64,000 bases of DNA. Source: Rubrivivax sp. (GTDB lineage: Bacteria > Pseudomonadota > Gammaproteobacteria > Burkholderiales > Burkholderiaceae_C). The notes beneath the pieces were generated by a model. The model was given only the letters and a program-made list of their open reading frames with translations. It did no database searches and was not told where the DNA came from. A program made the position numbers and the translations under genes. This document shows, piece after piece, positions 26,101 to 32,706 of this stretch (position 1 is its first letter; each line of letters opens with the position of its first letter). The stretch covers positions 62,001-126,000 of the forward strand of contig JADJYX010000020.1 in assembly GCA_016719535.1 (NCBI GenBank). The letters are read 5' to 3'.

Positions 26101-29100
26101 GGCGTCGCGCCCGCCTCCACCGTCACCGTCATGTTGACCGGCGGGATGACCGTGGCGCTGTACTTCCAGATCTCGGTCGTATCGAGCAGGCTGTCGCCGT
26201 CCAGATCGCCCACATTCTTGCCGTTGGCGCCCAGCACCGCGGTCGGCGCGAAGTCGTCGGCGCTGTTGTCGGGCGTGGCGTTGTCGTCGGTGACCACGAT
26301 ATTGGCCAGCGCCAGACCGCCGGTATTCTTCACCGAGTAGGTGAAGGTCACCGGGGTGTTGGGTGCCACCAGCGTCTGGCCGGCATCCTTGATGATCTCG
26401 ATGCCCGGGTTGGCCGGCACCAGACCGGCATCGACCGTGTTGTCGGTCTCGCCGGACTCCAGGTTGTAGCAGCCCGTCAGCCCGCCCGTGCCGGCGTCGC
26501 TGTCGGAGACGTCAGCGCCGACGTTGGCCGTGGTCAGCGTGAAGCCCGCGGGGGTGATGAACTTGACGATGTAGTCGCCGGGGGCCAGGCCGGTGAAGTT
26601 GTAGATGCCGTTGGCGTCCGTCACATCGGTGGCCAGCACCGGCCCGCTGGGCTGGTCGTTGACGCAGCGGTAGAGCTCGACGGTGACGTTGGCGACGTTG
26701 GCCTCGCCTGCGTCCTGCTGGCCGTTCGCATTGGCATCCAGCCACACGCGGTCGCCCAGCGCGGCCGGGCGGTAGAAGCCCGCGTCCACGGTGTTCTCGT
26801 TCTCGCCGGGCGAGAGGTTGTAGCAGCCGCTCAGCCCGCCGACGTTGTCGCTGTCGGAGCCGTCGGCGCCGACGTTGGCCTGCGTGCGCTCGAATCCGTT
26901 GGGGGTGGTGAACTCGACGATGTAGTCGCCGGGGGCCAGGTTGGCAAAGGAATAGTTGCCGTTGGCGTCGGTGATGGCCTGGCCGACGAATACACCCGGG
27001 GCGTTGTTGACGCAGGTGTAGAGCTTGACGGTGGCGCCGGGGATGCCGTTCTCGCCGGCATCCTGCTGGCCGTCGCCGTCCTTGTCTTCCCAGACGCGGT
27101 CGCCGATGCGCGCCAGCGGCACCAGGCCGGCGTCGACGGTGTTGTCGGTCTCGCCGGACTCCAGGTTGTAGCAGCCGGTCAGGCCGCCGATGCCGGCGTC
27201 GCTGTCGGTGGCGTCGGCACCGACGTTGGCCGTGGTCAGCGTGAAGCCCGTCGGGGTGATGAACTTGACGATGTAGTCGCCGGGTGCCAGGCCGGTGAAG
27301 TTGTAGATGCCGTTGGCATCGGTGACCTTGGTGGCCAGCACCGGCCCGCTGGGCAGGTTGTTGACGCAGGCGTAAAGCTCGACGGTGACGTTGGCCACGC
27401 CGTTCTCGCCGGTGTCTTGCTGGCCGTTGGCGTTGGCATCGCTCCAGACGCGGTCGCCCAGCGCGGCCGGGCGGTAGAAGCCCGCGTCCACGGTGTCCTC
27501 GTTCTCGCCGGGGGACAGGTTGTAGCAGCCCGACAGGCCGCCGACGTTGTCGCTGTCGGAGCCGTCGGCGCCGACATTGGCCAGCGTGCGCTCGTAGCCG
27601 CCCGGGGTGGTGAACTCGACGATGTAGTCGCCGGGCTGCAGGTTGGCAAACGTGTAATTGCCGTTGGCGTCGGTCGTGGTCTGGCCGACGAAGACACCCG
27701 GGGCGTTGTTGACGCAGGTATAGAGCTTGACGATGGCGCCGGGGATGCCGTTCTCGCCGGCATCCTGCTCGCCGTCGCCGTTCTTGTCTTCCCAGACGCG
27801 GTCGCCGATGCGCGCCAGCGGCACCAGGCCGGCGTCGACGGTGTTGTCGGTCTCGCCGGACTCCAGGTTGTAGCAGCCGGTCAGCCCGCCCGTGCCGGCG
27901 TCGCTGTCGGTGCCGTCAGCGCCGACGTTGGCCGTGGTCAGCGTGAAGCCGGTGGGGGTGATGAACTTGACGATGTAGTCGCCCGGGGGCAGGCCGGTGA
28001 AGTTGTAGATGCCGTTGGCGTCCGTCACATCGGTGGCCAGCACCGGCCCGCTGGGCTGGTCCACGCCGTTGACCTTGATGCACTTGTAGAGCTCGACGGT
28101 GACGCCCGGCACGCCGCTTTCGCCGTTGTCCTGCTGGCCGTTGGCGTTGGTGTCGTTCCAGACGCGGTCGCCCAGTGCGGCCGGCGCATACACGCCGGCA
28201 TCCAGCGTCGGGTTGTTCTCACCCGGGGCCAGCGTGACGATGGGGGTGCGGCCGGTGGTCGCATCGGCGTCGGAGTCCTCGGTGTCGTCGCCGCCGAGGT
28301 CGCGGCCGGTGAAGACCGTGCCGGCGGGCTTGTCGAACAGCACCTGGTACTGCACGCCCGGGGTCAGGTTCTCGAAACCGTAGATGCCGTCAACCCCGGT
28401 GGTGGCGGTGGCGCTGGTATCGCCGATACCGTTGATCAGGCCGTCGAGGCCGCCGCCGATGAGCGTCACGGTCTGGCCTTGGATGCCGGCCTCGCCGGCG
28501 TCCTGCACGCCGTTGCCGTTGGCATCGGTCCACAGCCGGTCGCCCAGGCGCGCCGGCTGGGCCTGCACCAGCCCGGCATCGAGCGTGCGGTTGAATTCAC
28601 CGGGGGCCAGCACCACCGCCGGGGTGATGCCGCCCGCGCCGGCATCGCTGTCCAGCGTGTCGTTGACCAGGTTGAAGCCAGTGAACGAATAGTTGGCCGG
28701 CAGGACGAATTGCACCTGGTACGACAGGCCGGGCGTCAGGCCCTTGAATTCGTAGTAGCCGTTGGTTTCGGGGGTTGGTGTCGCCGGGTCGTCGCCGGCC
28801 GGGTTGGCGCCGGTGAGGGTGCTGCCCAGCAGCTCCAGCCCGCCATCGAACAGGTTGTTGCTGTTGAGGTCGCGCCAGAGGTTGACGGTGACGCCGTTCA
28901 GGCCGTTTTCACCGGCGTCCTGCGCCCCATTGGCATTGGCGTCCAGCCAGACGAAATTGCCCAGCTGGGCGGCCAGCGTCTGGATGATCAGCGGCTGCTG
29001 GTGCACGCCGCTGCTGTTGACCGGATCGAGGATGACGCTGATGTACTGGTCGGTGCGCGGCACGAAGCCGTTGCCGGTGGTGCTGGCGGCATCGGCCAGC

Positions 29101-29546
29101 TGCGTCACACGAGCCGTGTCGAAGGGGCCAAGGTCCGGGTTCGTCGAAAGACCGTCACCCAGAAGCGTATAGATCGCCTGCTGCACGTCGCCGTAGGTAT
29201 AGCCCTGGCTCACCAGCGCGGAATGGTTGACCTTCCATTCGTTGGCCAGCCAGTTGACGCTGTCGAGCTTGTCGAGGTTGGCCGACGCCACATACGGCGA
29301 AACCTGGTTGCCGATATTCGGCAGGTTCAGCGCCAGCAGGCCGAGCTCGTAGCTCGAGTACAGGTAGGCCGTGTAGTTGCCCGGTACGTCGATCAAGGTT
29401 GAGCGGTCGACGCACCACGCGTCGTACAGCGTGCCGATCGCACCGTACTGCGCGCTGGTGGCATTGAGCTTCACGTCCGTATAACTCGGCAGCCCCAGGG
29501 TGCCGGGTGCCGTGACGTTGATCAGCAGGGTGGGCGGGTTGGCCAT
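23184..29546 (-). CDS. Giant SdrD-B repeat surface protein with thioester-like N-domain and C-terminal propeller
   Basis: The 2120-residue protein has its ATG at 29546 preceded by CCGGAGATATCG. Residues 1-190 resemble Gram-positive thioester adhesin domains: a Cys in DAWC45VD and a Gln in DVQ122QAIYTLL. Residues about 195-1060 contain seven SdrD-B-like units (DRVWxDxNxNGxQDxGE), with an eighth near 1400. Two DUF11-like segments each hold an inserted, almost identical domain of about 195 residues (about 1156-1351 and 1601-1796). Residues about 1840-2120 form a likely beta-propeller (repeated GISVDGSDLWLA-like strands). There is no signal peptide, LPXTG, PEP-CTERM or RTX motif, so the export route is unknown; a type I system is one guess. 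A role as adhesin or matrix protein is inferred from domains. Confidence 0.85.
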   Translation of the reverse strand: MANPPTLLINVTAPGTLGLPSYTDVKLNATSAQYGAIGTLYDAWCVDRSTLIDVPGNYTAYLYSSYELGLLALNLPNIGNQVSPYVASANLDKLDSVNWLANEWKVNHSALVSQGYTYGDVQQAIYTLLGDGLSTNPDLGPFDTARVTQLADAASTTGNGFVPRTDQYISVILDPVNSSGVHQQPLIIQTLAAQLGNFVWLDANANGAQDAGENGLNGVTVNLWRDLNSNNLFDGGLELLGSTLTGANPAGDDPATPTPETNGYYEFKGLTPGLSYQVQFVLPANYSFTGFNLVNDTLDSDAGAGGITPAVVLAPGEFNRTLDAGLVQAQPARLGDRLWTDANGNGVQDAGEAGIQGQTVTLIGGGLDGLINGIGDTSATATTGVDGIYGFENLTPGVQYQVLFDKPAGTVFTGRDLGGDDTEDSDADATTGRTPIVTLAPGENNPTLDAGVYAPAALGDRVWNDTNANGQQDNGESGVPGVTVELYKCIKVNGVDQPSGPVLATDVTDANGIYNFTGLPPGDYIVKFITPTGFTLTTANVGADGTDSDAGTGGLTGCYNLESGETDNTVDAGLVPLARIGDRVWEDKNGDGEQDAGENGIPGAIVKLYTCVNNAPGVFVGQTTTDANGNYTFANLQPGDYIVEFTTPGGYERTLANVGADGSDSDNVGGLSGCYNLSPGENEDTVDAGFYRPAALGDRVWSDANANGQQDTGENGVANVTVELYACVNNLPSGPVLATKVTDANGIYNFTGLAPGDYIVKFITPTGFTLTTANVGADATDSDAGIGGLTGCYNLESGETDNTVDAGLVPLARIGDRVWEDKDGDGQQDAGENGIPGATVKLYTCVNNAPGVFVGQAITDANGNYSFANLAPGDYIVEFTTPNGFERTQANVGADGSDSDNVGGLSGCYNLSPGENENTVDAGFYRPAALGDRVWLDANANGQQDAGEANVANVTVELYRCVNDQPSGPVLATDVTDANGIYNFTGLAPGDYIVKFITPAGFTLTTANVGADVSDSDAGTGGLTGCYNLESGETDNTVDAGLVPANPGIEIIKDAGQTLVAPNTPVTFTYSVKNTGGLALANIVVTDDNATPDNSADDFAPTAVLGANGKNVGDLDGDSLLDTTEIWKYSATVIPPVNMTVTVEAGATPIAAGQLIYTTLPTGDIRVTYLQNNNFNDNTYGTGSDAGWAAIGKTHKFGDLTGSDKAGFEVKSSDGTVLFKFYQDYITSSSTNLDGYGSYSGYQSLGYSGGDGSLVTGGTLNAQAGTLLKDFDSTLETNLNQPGSANNGTAYTAMTVNSPVGDANWNVVNGYSFVIDKAAFTSSGKTFGGVTIFDQHNSPAKTGGSNSYVPDIVGGASINTATVTGVGNGTTVTDDDDATVIINTGALGSLGDRVWFDADADGVQDGGEAGIAGVTMRLEGDFDQNGTVDYTAITVTGANGLYAFGGLPAGEYKVSVDNTTLPVSYVQTYDLDGLATPHSALGELTSGQNRTDFDFGYVASAPGFSLVKTADKAAVGYGQTVTYTYDVFNTGAVPLANVVVRDDNATPDYAGDDFAPSFVGGDDGDGLLETGEVWKYQATVIPPQNMTVTISGTSYDSGSLTYATLPNGDIRVTYLQDNNFNDNTYGTGSDAGWTSQGKTHKFGDLTGSDKAGFEVRATDGTVLFKFYQDYITSSATNLDGYGSYSGYQSLGFSGGDGSLVTGGTLNAQATTLLKDFDSTIETNLNQPGSANNGTAYTAMIVNSPVGDANWNVVNGYSFVIDKAAFTTSGKTFGGVTIFDQHNSPAKTGGSNSYVPDLVPGESTNTALATAQLNGQTVVAIDDATVAVGPTGGGGGGPAKFFVADVGSDKTYKYAATGTSVGDFALQAGNTDPRDIAANLDGTRLWVLDKDDDVNVYDGSTGAALGAWTATTMGAEPEGISVDGSDLWLAARDRKIYWYDEAASRTSGSDAAEKTFTPSMSGNLKGIVSDGTSLWAVTEGGTDYVYRFTIARDGSGNPTGLTQSGQWTLASANSKPTGITLDPTGASQSLWIVDESSDSVYEYGSGRSLSSGTGAVSNIFALADTNAAPQGIADPLAWSTDAFDTTALIDAAYGPGYDAACDVALIGLAQPLDHGLPLMQV
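24161..24745. repeat. Intragenic direct repeat, copy A (about 585 bp)
   Basis: It is nearly identical to 25496-26080 at a constant offset of 1335 bases with no visible indels. It encodes the second inserted domain of the giant protein, containing NNFNDNTYGTGSDAGW-like and DQHNSPAKTGGSNSYVPD stretches. Boundaries were estimated by eye. Confidence 0.85.
25496..26080. repeat. Intragenic direct repeat, copy B (about 585 bp)
   Basis: This is the partner of 24161-24745 (offset 1335 bases). The differences are scattered single bases, mostly silent or conservative. This implies a fairly recent duplication or ongoing gene conversion within the gene. Confidence 0.85.
26416..28200. repeat. Tandem 702-bp higher-order repeat of SdrD-B unit pairs
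   Basis: The same junction (GGCACCAG..CCGGC.TCGAC) recurs at 26416, 27118 and 27820, exactly 702 bases (234 residues) apart. Each period encodes a pair of alternating SdrD-B units, one with DRVWEDK.GDG and one with DRVWxDANANG. The third copy diverges after about 250 bases, where a few residues are added (LYKCIKVNGVDQP). Confidence 0.8.
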
Positions 29547-29666
29547 CGATATCTCCGGGGGCGCGGTGTGGGCGCCAGAAAGTTCAAGTCGGTGCCGTTC
29601 ATGACCAACCTGTCAGCGGCCCGATGGTCCGGGACACGCTGCTGGTGCATGGCAGGTCAACACAAG

Positions 29667-29685
29667 GTGACGCGACGCATGTCAC
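29667..29685. promoter_or_regulatory. Small inverted repeat upstream of the giant gene
   Basis: GTGAC and GTCAC arms, 9 bases apart, lie about 120 bases upstream of the ATG at 29546. This may be an operator half-site pair for the regulator encoded at 30187-30858. The arms are short, so chance is quite possible. Confidence 0.2.
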
Positions 29686-29710
29686 GCGAGTCGTCGGCTC
29701 TTGAAAGGAA

Positions 29711-29752
29711 AGGGCCCGCCCCGATCCAGATGTCTGGATCGACGCGGACCCT
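29711..29752 (-). terminator. Long stem-loop with T-rich tail after the mini PEP-CTERM gene
   Basis: Two 20-base arms pair with only three mismatches around a 2-base centre (core CGATCCAGA / TCTGGATCG). On the minus strand it is followed by CCTTTCCTTTC. It lies 53 bases beyond the stop at 29805 and separates that gene from the giant gene, which probably has its own promoter in 29547-29710. Confidence 0.65.
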
Positions 29753-29804
29753 CCGGCCAATGGCGCAGTTGATGCGGATAGCTGCCCATCGAGCCCGCGC
29801 GCGC

Positions 29805-29957
29805 TTATTTCTTCTTGTTGCGGCGCGCGATCCAGACGGCGGCGGCCAAACCTGCAGCGACGAGGCCCATGGTTTCGGGCTCAGGAACTTGGTTCGTCTC
29901 AGCAAAGGCCGGGGTCGCCAGCAATGCCAGCATCAGGGTCGAGAGCAATTTCTGCAT
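29805..29957 (-). CDS. 50-residue PEP-CTERM protein (signal peptide plus sorting anchor only)
   Basis: The start at 29957 has AGGAGATCAC directly upstream. The sequence has three parts. MQKLLSTLMLALLATPAFA is a signal peptide. A short linker ETNQ follows. Then comes a PEP-CTERM tail: VPEPET, a hydrophobic helix GLVAAGLAAAVWIA, and the basic end RRNKKK. PEP-CTERM tails are recognised by EpsH-type exosortases. After signal peptidase and exosortase cleavage almost nothing would remain between the two sites. It may be an anchor remnant, a secreted peptide, or a small protein acting before processing. It lies downstream of a kinase/regulator pair and upstream of the giant protein, all on one strand. 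No exosortase is in the window. Confidence 0.85.
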   Translation of the reverse strand: MQKLLSTLMLALLATPAFAETNQVPEPETMGLVAAGLAAAVWIARRNKKK

Positions 29958-30186
29958 GTGATCTCCTTGCGTTGTGCCATCCACGGAGTCTCGTGAACGC
30001 AAGGTGCACAGCAACCTGCATGCCGGCGGCAGGAAGATGAGGCCGGCCGGCGCTTTGGCTGCAGAAGTTAACCACCGCACCGACACCTTGTCGCATGTGC
30101 CGACTAAGAGATCCACCTAGAGGCCCGCTGGGGCCATGGCCGGCGGCGCGCAGCGGCACCGTTGGCCGTCGGGTCGACGCGGCGGT

Positions 30187-30858
30187 CTACCCGAACTGCG
30201 CCCACTTGGCCGAGAACTGCAGCAGCTGCCGGTTGTTCTTCAGCCCGAGCTTCTCGCGCAGGTTGTTGCGGTGCGCTTCGACGGTCTTCACGCTGCGGCC
30301 GAGTTCCTGCGCGATCTCGGCGGCCGACCAGCCGCGGCCGATCATCGCCAGCACCTGCTTCTCGCGCGCGGTCAGCTGCGCGGCGGCGGCGTCGATGCCC
30401 TGCGGCAACCGGTCGGACTCTGCCGACGACGCCCCCAGCGGCAGTGCGCGCACCGAGGTGCTGAGGTAGCGTTCACGCGCCGCGGCGCGCCGCAGGGCCT
30501 GCGCCAGTTCGTCGCTGGCGTCGTCCTTGGCCACGAAGCCCAGGGCGCCGCGCTGCAGGGCGCGCTGGCAGTGCACCGGGTCGGCGTGCATGCTCAGCAC
30601 GACGATGCGCAGGTCGGGCCAGCGGTCGAGCAGCGCGGTGATGGCGTCCAGGCCGCTGTGGCCCCTGAGCGACAGGTCGACGATGGCGATGTCGGCCGGT
30701 GCCGTCTCCATCAGCCGCAGGGCCTCGGCCAGGTCTTCGGCGTCGCGGCAGCGGCCGATCCAGTGCAGCGGCTGCACGAGCATCATCACGCCCTGGCGGA
30801 CGATGGCGTGGTCGTCGATGACCAGCAGGTCGAGCGGCGGCGGGTCGGATGCGGTCAT
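30187..30858 (-). CDS. LuxR/NarL-type response regulator
   Basis: The product is 223 residues (start 30858, MTASDPPPLDLLVIDDHAIVR). Its receiver domain has the DD pair and phospho-acceptor D61 (IVDLSLRGHSG). A LuxR-type DNA-binding domain follows (LTAREKQVLAMIGRGWSAAEIAQELGRSVKTVEAHRNNLR). Its first bases overlap the kinase stop by 4 bases, making the pair a coupled two-component system. Possible targets are the mini PEP-CTERM gene 230 bases downstream and the giant repeat protein, an inference from gene order only. Confidence 0.93.
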   Translation of the reverse strand: MTASDPPPLDLLVIDDHAIVRQGVMMLVQPLHWIGRCRDAEDLAEALRLMETAPADIAIVDLSLRGHSGLDAITALLDRWPDLRIVVLSMHADPVHCQRALQRGALGFVAKDDASDELAQALRRAAARERYLSTSVRALPLGASSAESDRLPQGIDAAAAQLTAREKQVLAMIGRGWSAAEIAQELGRSVKTVEAHRNNLREKLGLKNNRQLLQFSAKWAQFG

Positions 30859-32210
30859 GCTTTGCGGCGAGGGTCGTCCGGCCCGGCGACCTCGTCCACC
30901 GGCTCCGGCGCCGCGGTGTCGGCCGGTCTGACGGGGGCCGGCGGCAATTCGATGAGCGCCAGCACGCCGCCGGCGGCGTCGTCGCTCAGCACGAAGCGGC
31001 CCTCCAGATGCGCCACGCGGCTGCGCACACCGTTCAGGCCCATGCCCGGGAGCGGTGAGCGCGGCGTGGCGGCCAAGTGCCGGCCATCGTTGCGCACGCT
31101 CACACGCTGGCCTTGCGCATCGACCGCCAGCACGACCTGCACCCGGCGGGCGCCGCCGTGCTTGATGGCGTTGGTGATCAGCTCCTGCACCGCGTGATAC
31201 AGGTGGTTGGCGCGCGCCCGGCCACCGGCATCGAAGCGCGGGTCGGCCTGCAGGGCGCACTGCACGTCGAACATCCTGGCCGTCTTGTCGCACAGCGCGT
31301 CCAGCATCGTGGCCAGGGCCTGCTGATCGTCGCTGCCCACCGGCACCAGCCCGCGCGCCAGGTCGCGCGCGACCGCCATCGTCTCGTTGGCCAGGTCGGT
31401 CAGCCAGCCGGCATCGGCGGCTTCCAGGCGGTTGGCGGCGGCCAGCTTGCGCTGCAGCGCCTTGGCGAAGAAGGCCATGCCCGACAGGCGCTGCCCGAGT
31501 TCGTCGTGCACGGCCTGCCCGAAGCGCCACTGCTCGGCCTCGGCCATCTCGAGCAGGGTCTGCAGCCGCAGCACGACCTGCTGCGTGGCCGCGTCGTCGG
31601 CCCATTGCAGCACCACGGCCCAGCGGGGGGCGGCGGTGTCCGCTGGCATCCAGGGGGCGATGCGGGCCAGCACGCGGCTTTCGGCGCCGCCGCTGCGCAG
31701 CCCGAGCTGCAGCCATTGCGCCCGCCCACTCTGCCGTGCCGCCGCCAGGGCCTGCTGCCAGGCGGGCCAGTCGTCGGCGTCGACCAGCGTCTGCCAGTCC
31801 CAGGGCCGGTCCACGCCGGCGCCGCGTTCCAGCCCGAACAGTTCGAGCATGGCGCCGTTGAGCTGTGCCCGCCCGAACTGGTCATCCCACAGGGCCAGGG
31901 GCATGGGCAGCAGTTCCAGCAGTTCGAGCCGCGCGCGCTGCTGCTGCAGTGTCTGCTGCGCCGCAGCCTGGTCTTCCCGGTGCGCACGCCCGGCCTGCAC
32001 GGCCAGCAGCAGCGCCGACACGGCGAGCCCGGCTGCAGCGGCCGCGACCACCAGCCCGCCCGTCGATCCCAGGCCCGCGGTCCCCGCCAGCACGAGGCCC
32101 AGCAGCGCGCCGAGCGCGATGCCGAGCGCGGACGCACCCAGCACCAGCCGCAGGCGGGTGCGGGGCGTGGAGGCGGGCCTGGTGGCAGGGCGGGCGTCGA
32201 ACAAGGTCAC
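30855..32210 (-). CDS. NarX-type sensor histidine kinase
   Basis: The 451-residue protein has two hydrophobic helices (about 20-70) with almost no periplasmic loop, so it probably senses through the membrane or cytoplasm. A PAS-like domain spans about 95-205. A HisKA_3 dimerisation helix carries H235 (AVHDELGQRLSGMAFF). A HATPase domain has ELITNAIKHGG and GMGLNGVRSR. HisKA_3 kinases pair with NarL-type regulators, as here. The upstream 500-base divergent region has GTCGAC-centred palindromes. Confidence 0.92.
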   Translation of the reverse strand: MTLFDARPATRPASTPRTRLRLVLGASALGIALGALLGLVLAGTAGLGSTGGLVVAAAAAGLAVSALLLAVQAGRAHREDQAAAQQTLQQQRARLELLELLPMPLALWDDQFGRAQLNGAMLELFGLERGAGVDRPWDWQTLVDADDWPAWQQALAAARQSGRAQWLQLGLRSGGAESRVLARIAPWMPADTAAPRWAVVLQWADDAATQQVVLRLQTLLEMAEAEQWRFGQAVHDELGQRLSGMAFFAKALQRKLAAANRLEAADAGWLTDLANETMAVARDLARGLVPVGSDDQQALATMLDALCDKTARMFDVQCALQADPRFDAGGRARANHLYHAVQELITNAIKHGGARRVQVVLAVDAQGQRVSVRNDGRHLAATPRSPLPGMGLNGVRSRVAHLEGRFVLSDDAAGGVLALIELPPAPVRPADTAAPEPVDEVAGPDDPRRKA

Positions 32211-32296
32211 GGACAGGTTGCAGGGTCTGTCGGCCGACTGGGCCCCGCGGGCGGCACCTTCGGACCGGACGGGTCATCGGCCTGGAAAGACTGCGC

Positions 32297-32310
32297 GGCG
32301 GTCGACCGCC
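32297..32310. promoter_or_regulatory. Perfect 14-bp palindrome GGCGGTCGACCGCC
   Basis: It lies 87-100 bases upstream of the kinase start at 32210. Together with the 32344-32371 element it shares a GTCGAC core and could be an operator for autoregulation. This is a sequence observation only. Confidence 0.35.
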
Positions 32311-32343
32311 ATGTCAGGCCCCGCGACTGTACGATCAGTTGCA

Positions 32344-32371
32344 GGCGTCGACCTCGCGCTGAGTCGACGCC
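32344..32371. promoter_or_regulatory. Inverted repeat with 9-bp arms and GTCGAC cores
   Basis: GGCGTCGAC and GTCGACGCC are separated by 10 bases, one helical turn centre-to-centre of about 19 bases. It may be a dimeric binding site or a stem-loop in the kinase leader. It is upstream of the kinase gene on the minus strand. Confidence 0.35.
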
Positions 32372-32706
32372 GCTGGCGGCGAGGTCGGCCACCGCGTTGG
32401 GGAATGGCATCGGATGATGGGGCTTGCCTGTGTCGATTTTCACGCCCGTGCGACTTCCTGGGTCGAAGGGGCGTATCGGCCATGGTCAAGTCCGTCCGAC
32501 AGGAAATCCAGCCATTGGCAATGCATCCGCACTGCGCCACGATCACCGTTGCGGGAGCTTGTGCGCCGTTCGCACGTCCCCTGCATCCTGCATGACCACC
32601 CTTCCGACGCCTGCCGTCTGCCCGCCTGCCGGCCGCGCTGCCGCCTTGCCGGCGCGCCACCGCTGCCGCATCGCCGCATGATGCAGCGCTGCGCCGGCAC
32701 GGCCCC

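Larger units (their letters stand above)
32211..32706. other. Divergent intergenic region (about 500 bp)
   Basis: It separates the kinase gene (minus) from the membrane PAS gene (plus). No convincing coding sequence is seen. It contains the two GTCGAC-centred palindromic elements listed separately. No clear -35/-10 pair was recognised. Confidence 0.6.

Noticed and set aside
26416..28200. Possible CRISPR-like regular repeats
   Set aside because: The periodicity is coding, 702 bases long, and follows SdrD-B protein repeats; there are no short spacers.
24627..29402. Plus-strand open frames of 342 and 661 codons antisense to the giant repeat protein
   Set aside because: They mirror the repeats of the real minus-strand gene (valine/glycine-rich shadows) and have no family features.
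29547..30186. Sigma-54 promoter for the mini PEP-CTERM or giant gene
   Set aside because: Several GG...GC-like pairs were checked, but the spacing or the -12 GC was wrong in each.
32403..32706. Small open frames in the gap before the PAS protein
   Set aside because: No ribosome binding site, no conserved features and Arg/Pro-rich composition typical of non-coding GC-rich DNA.
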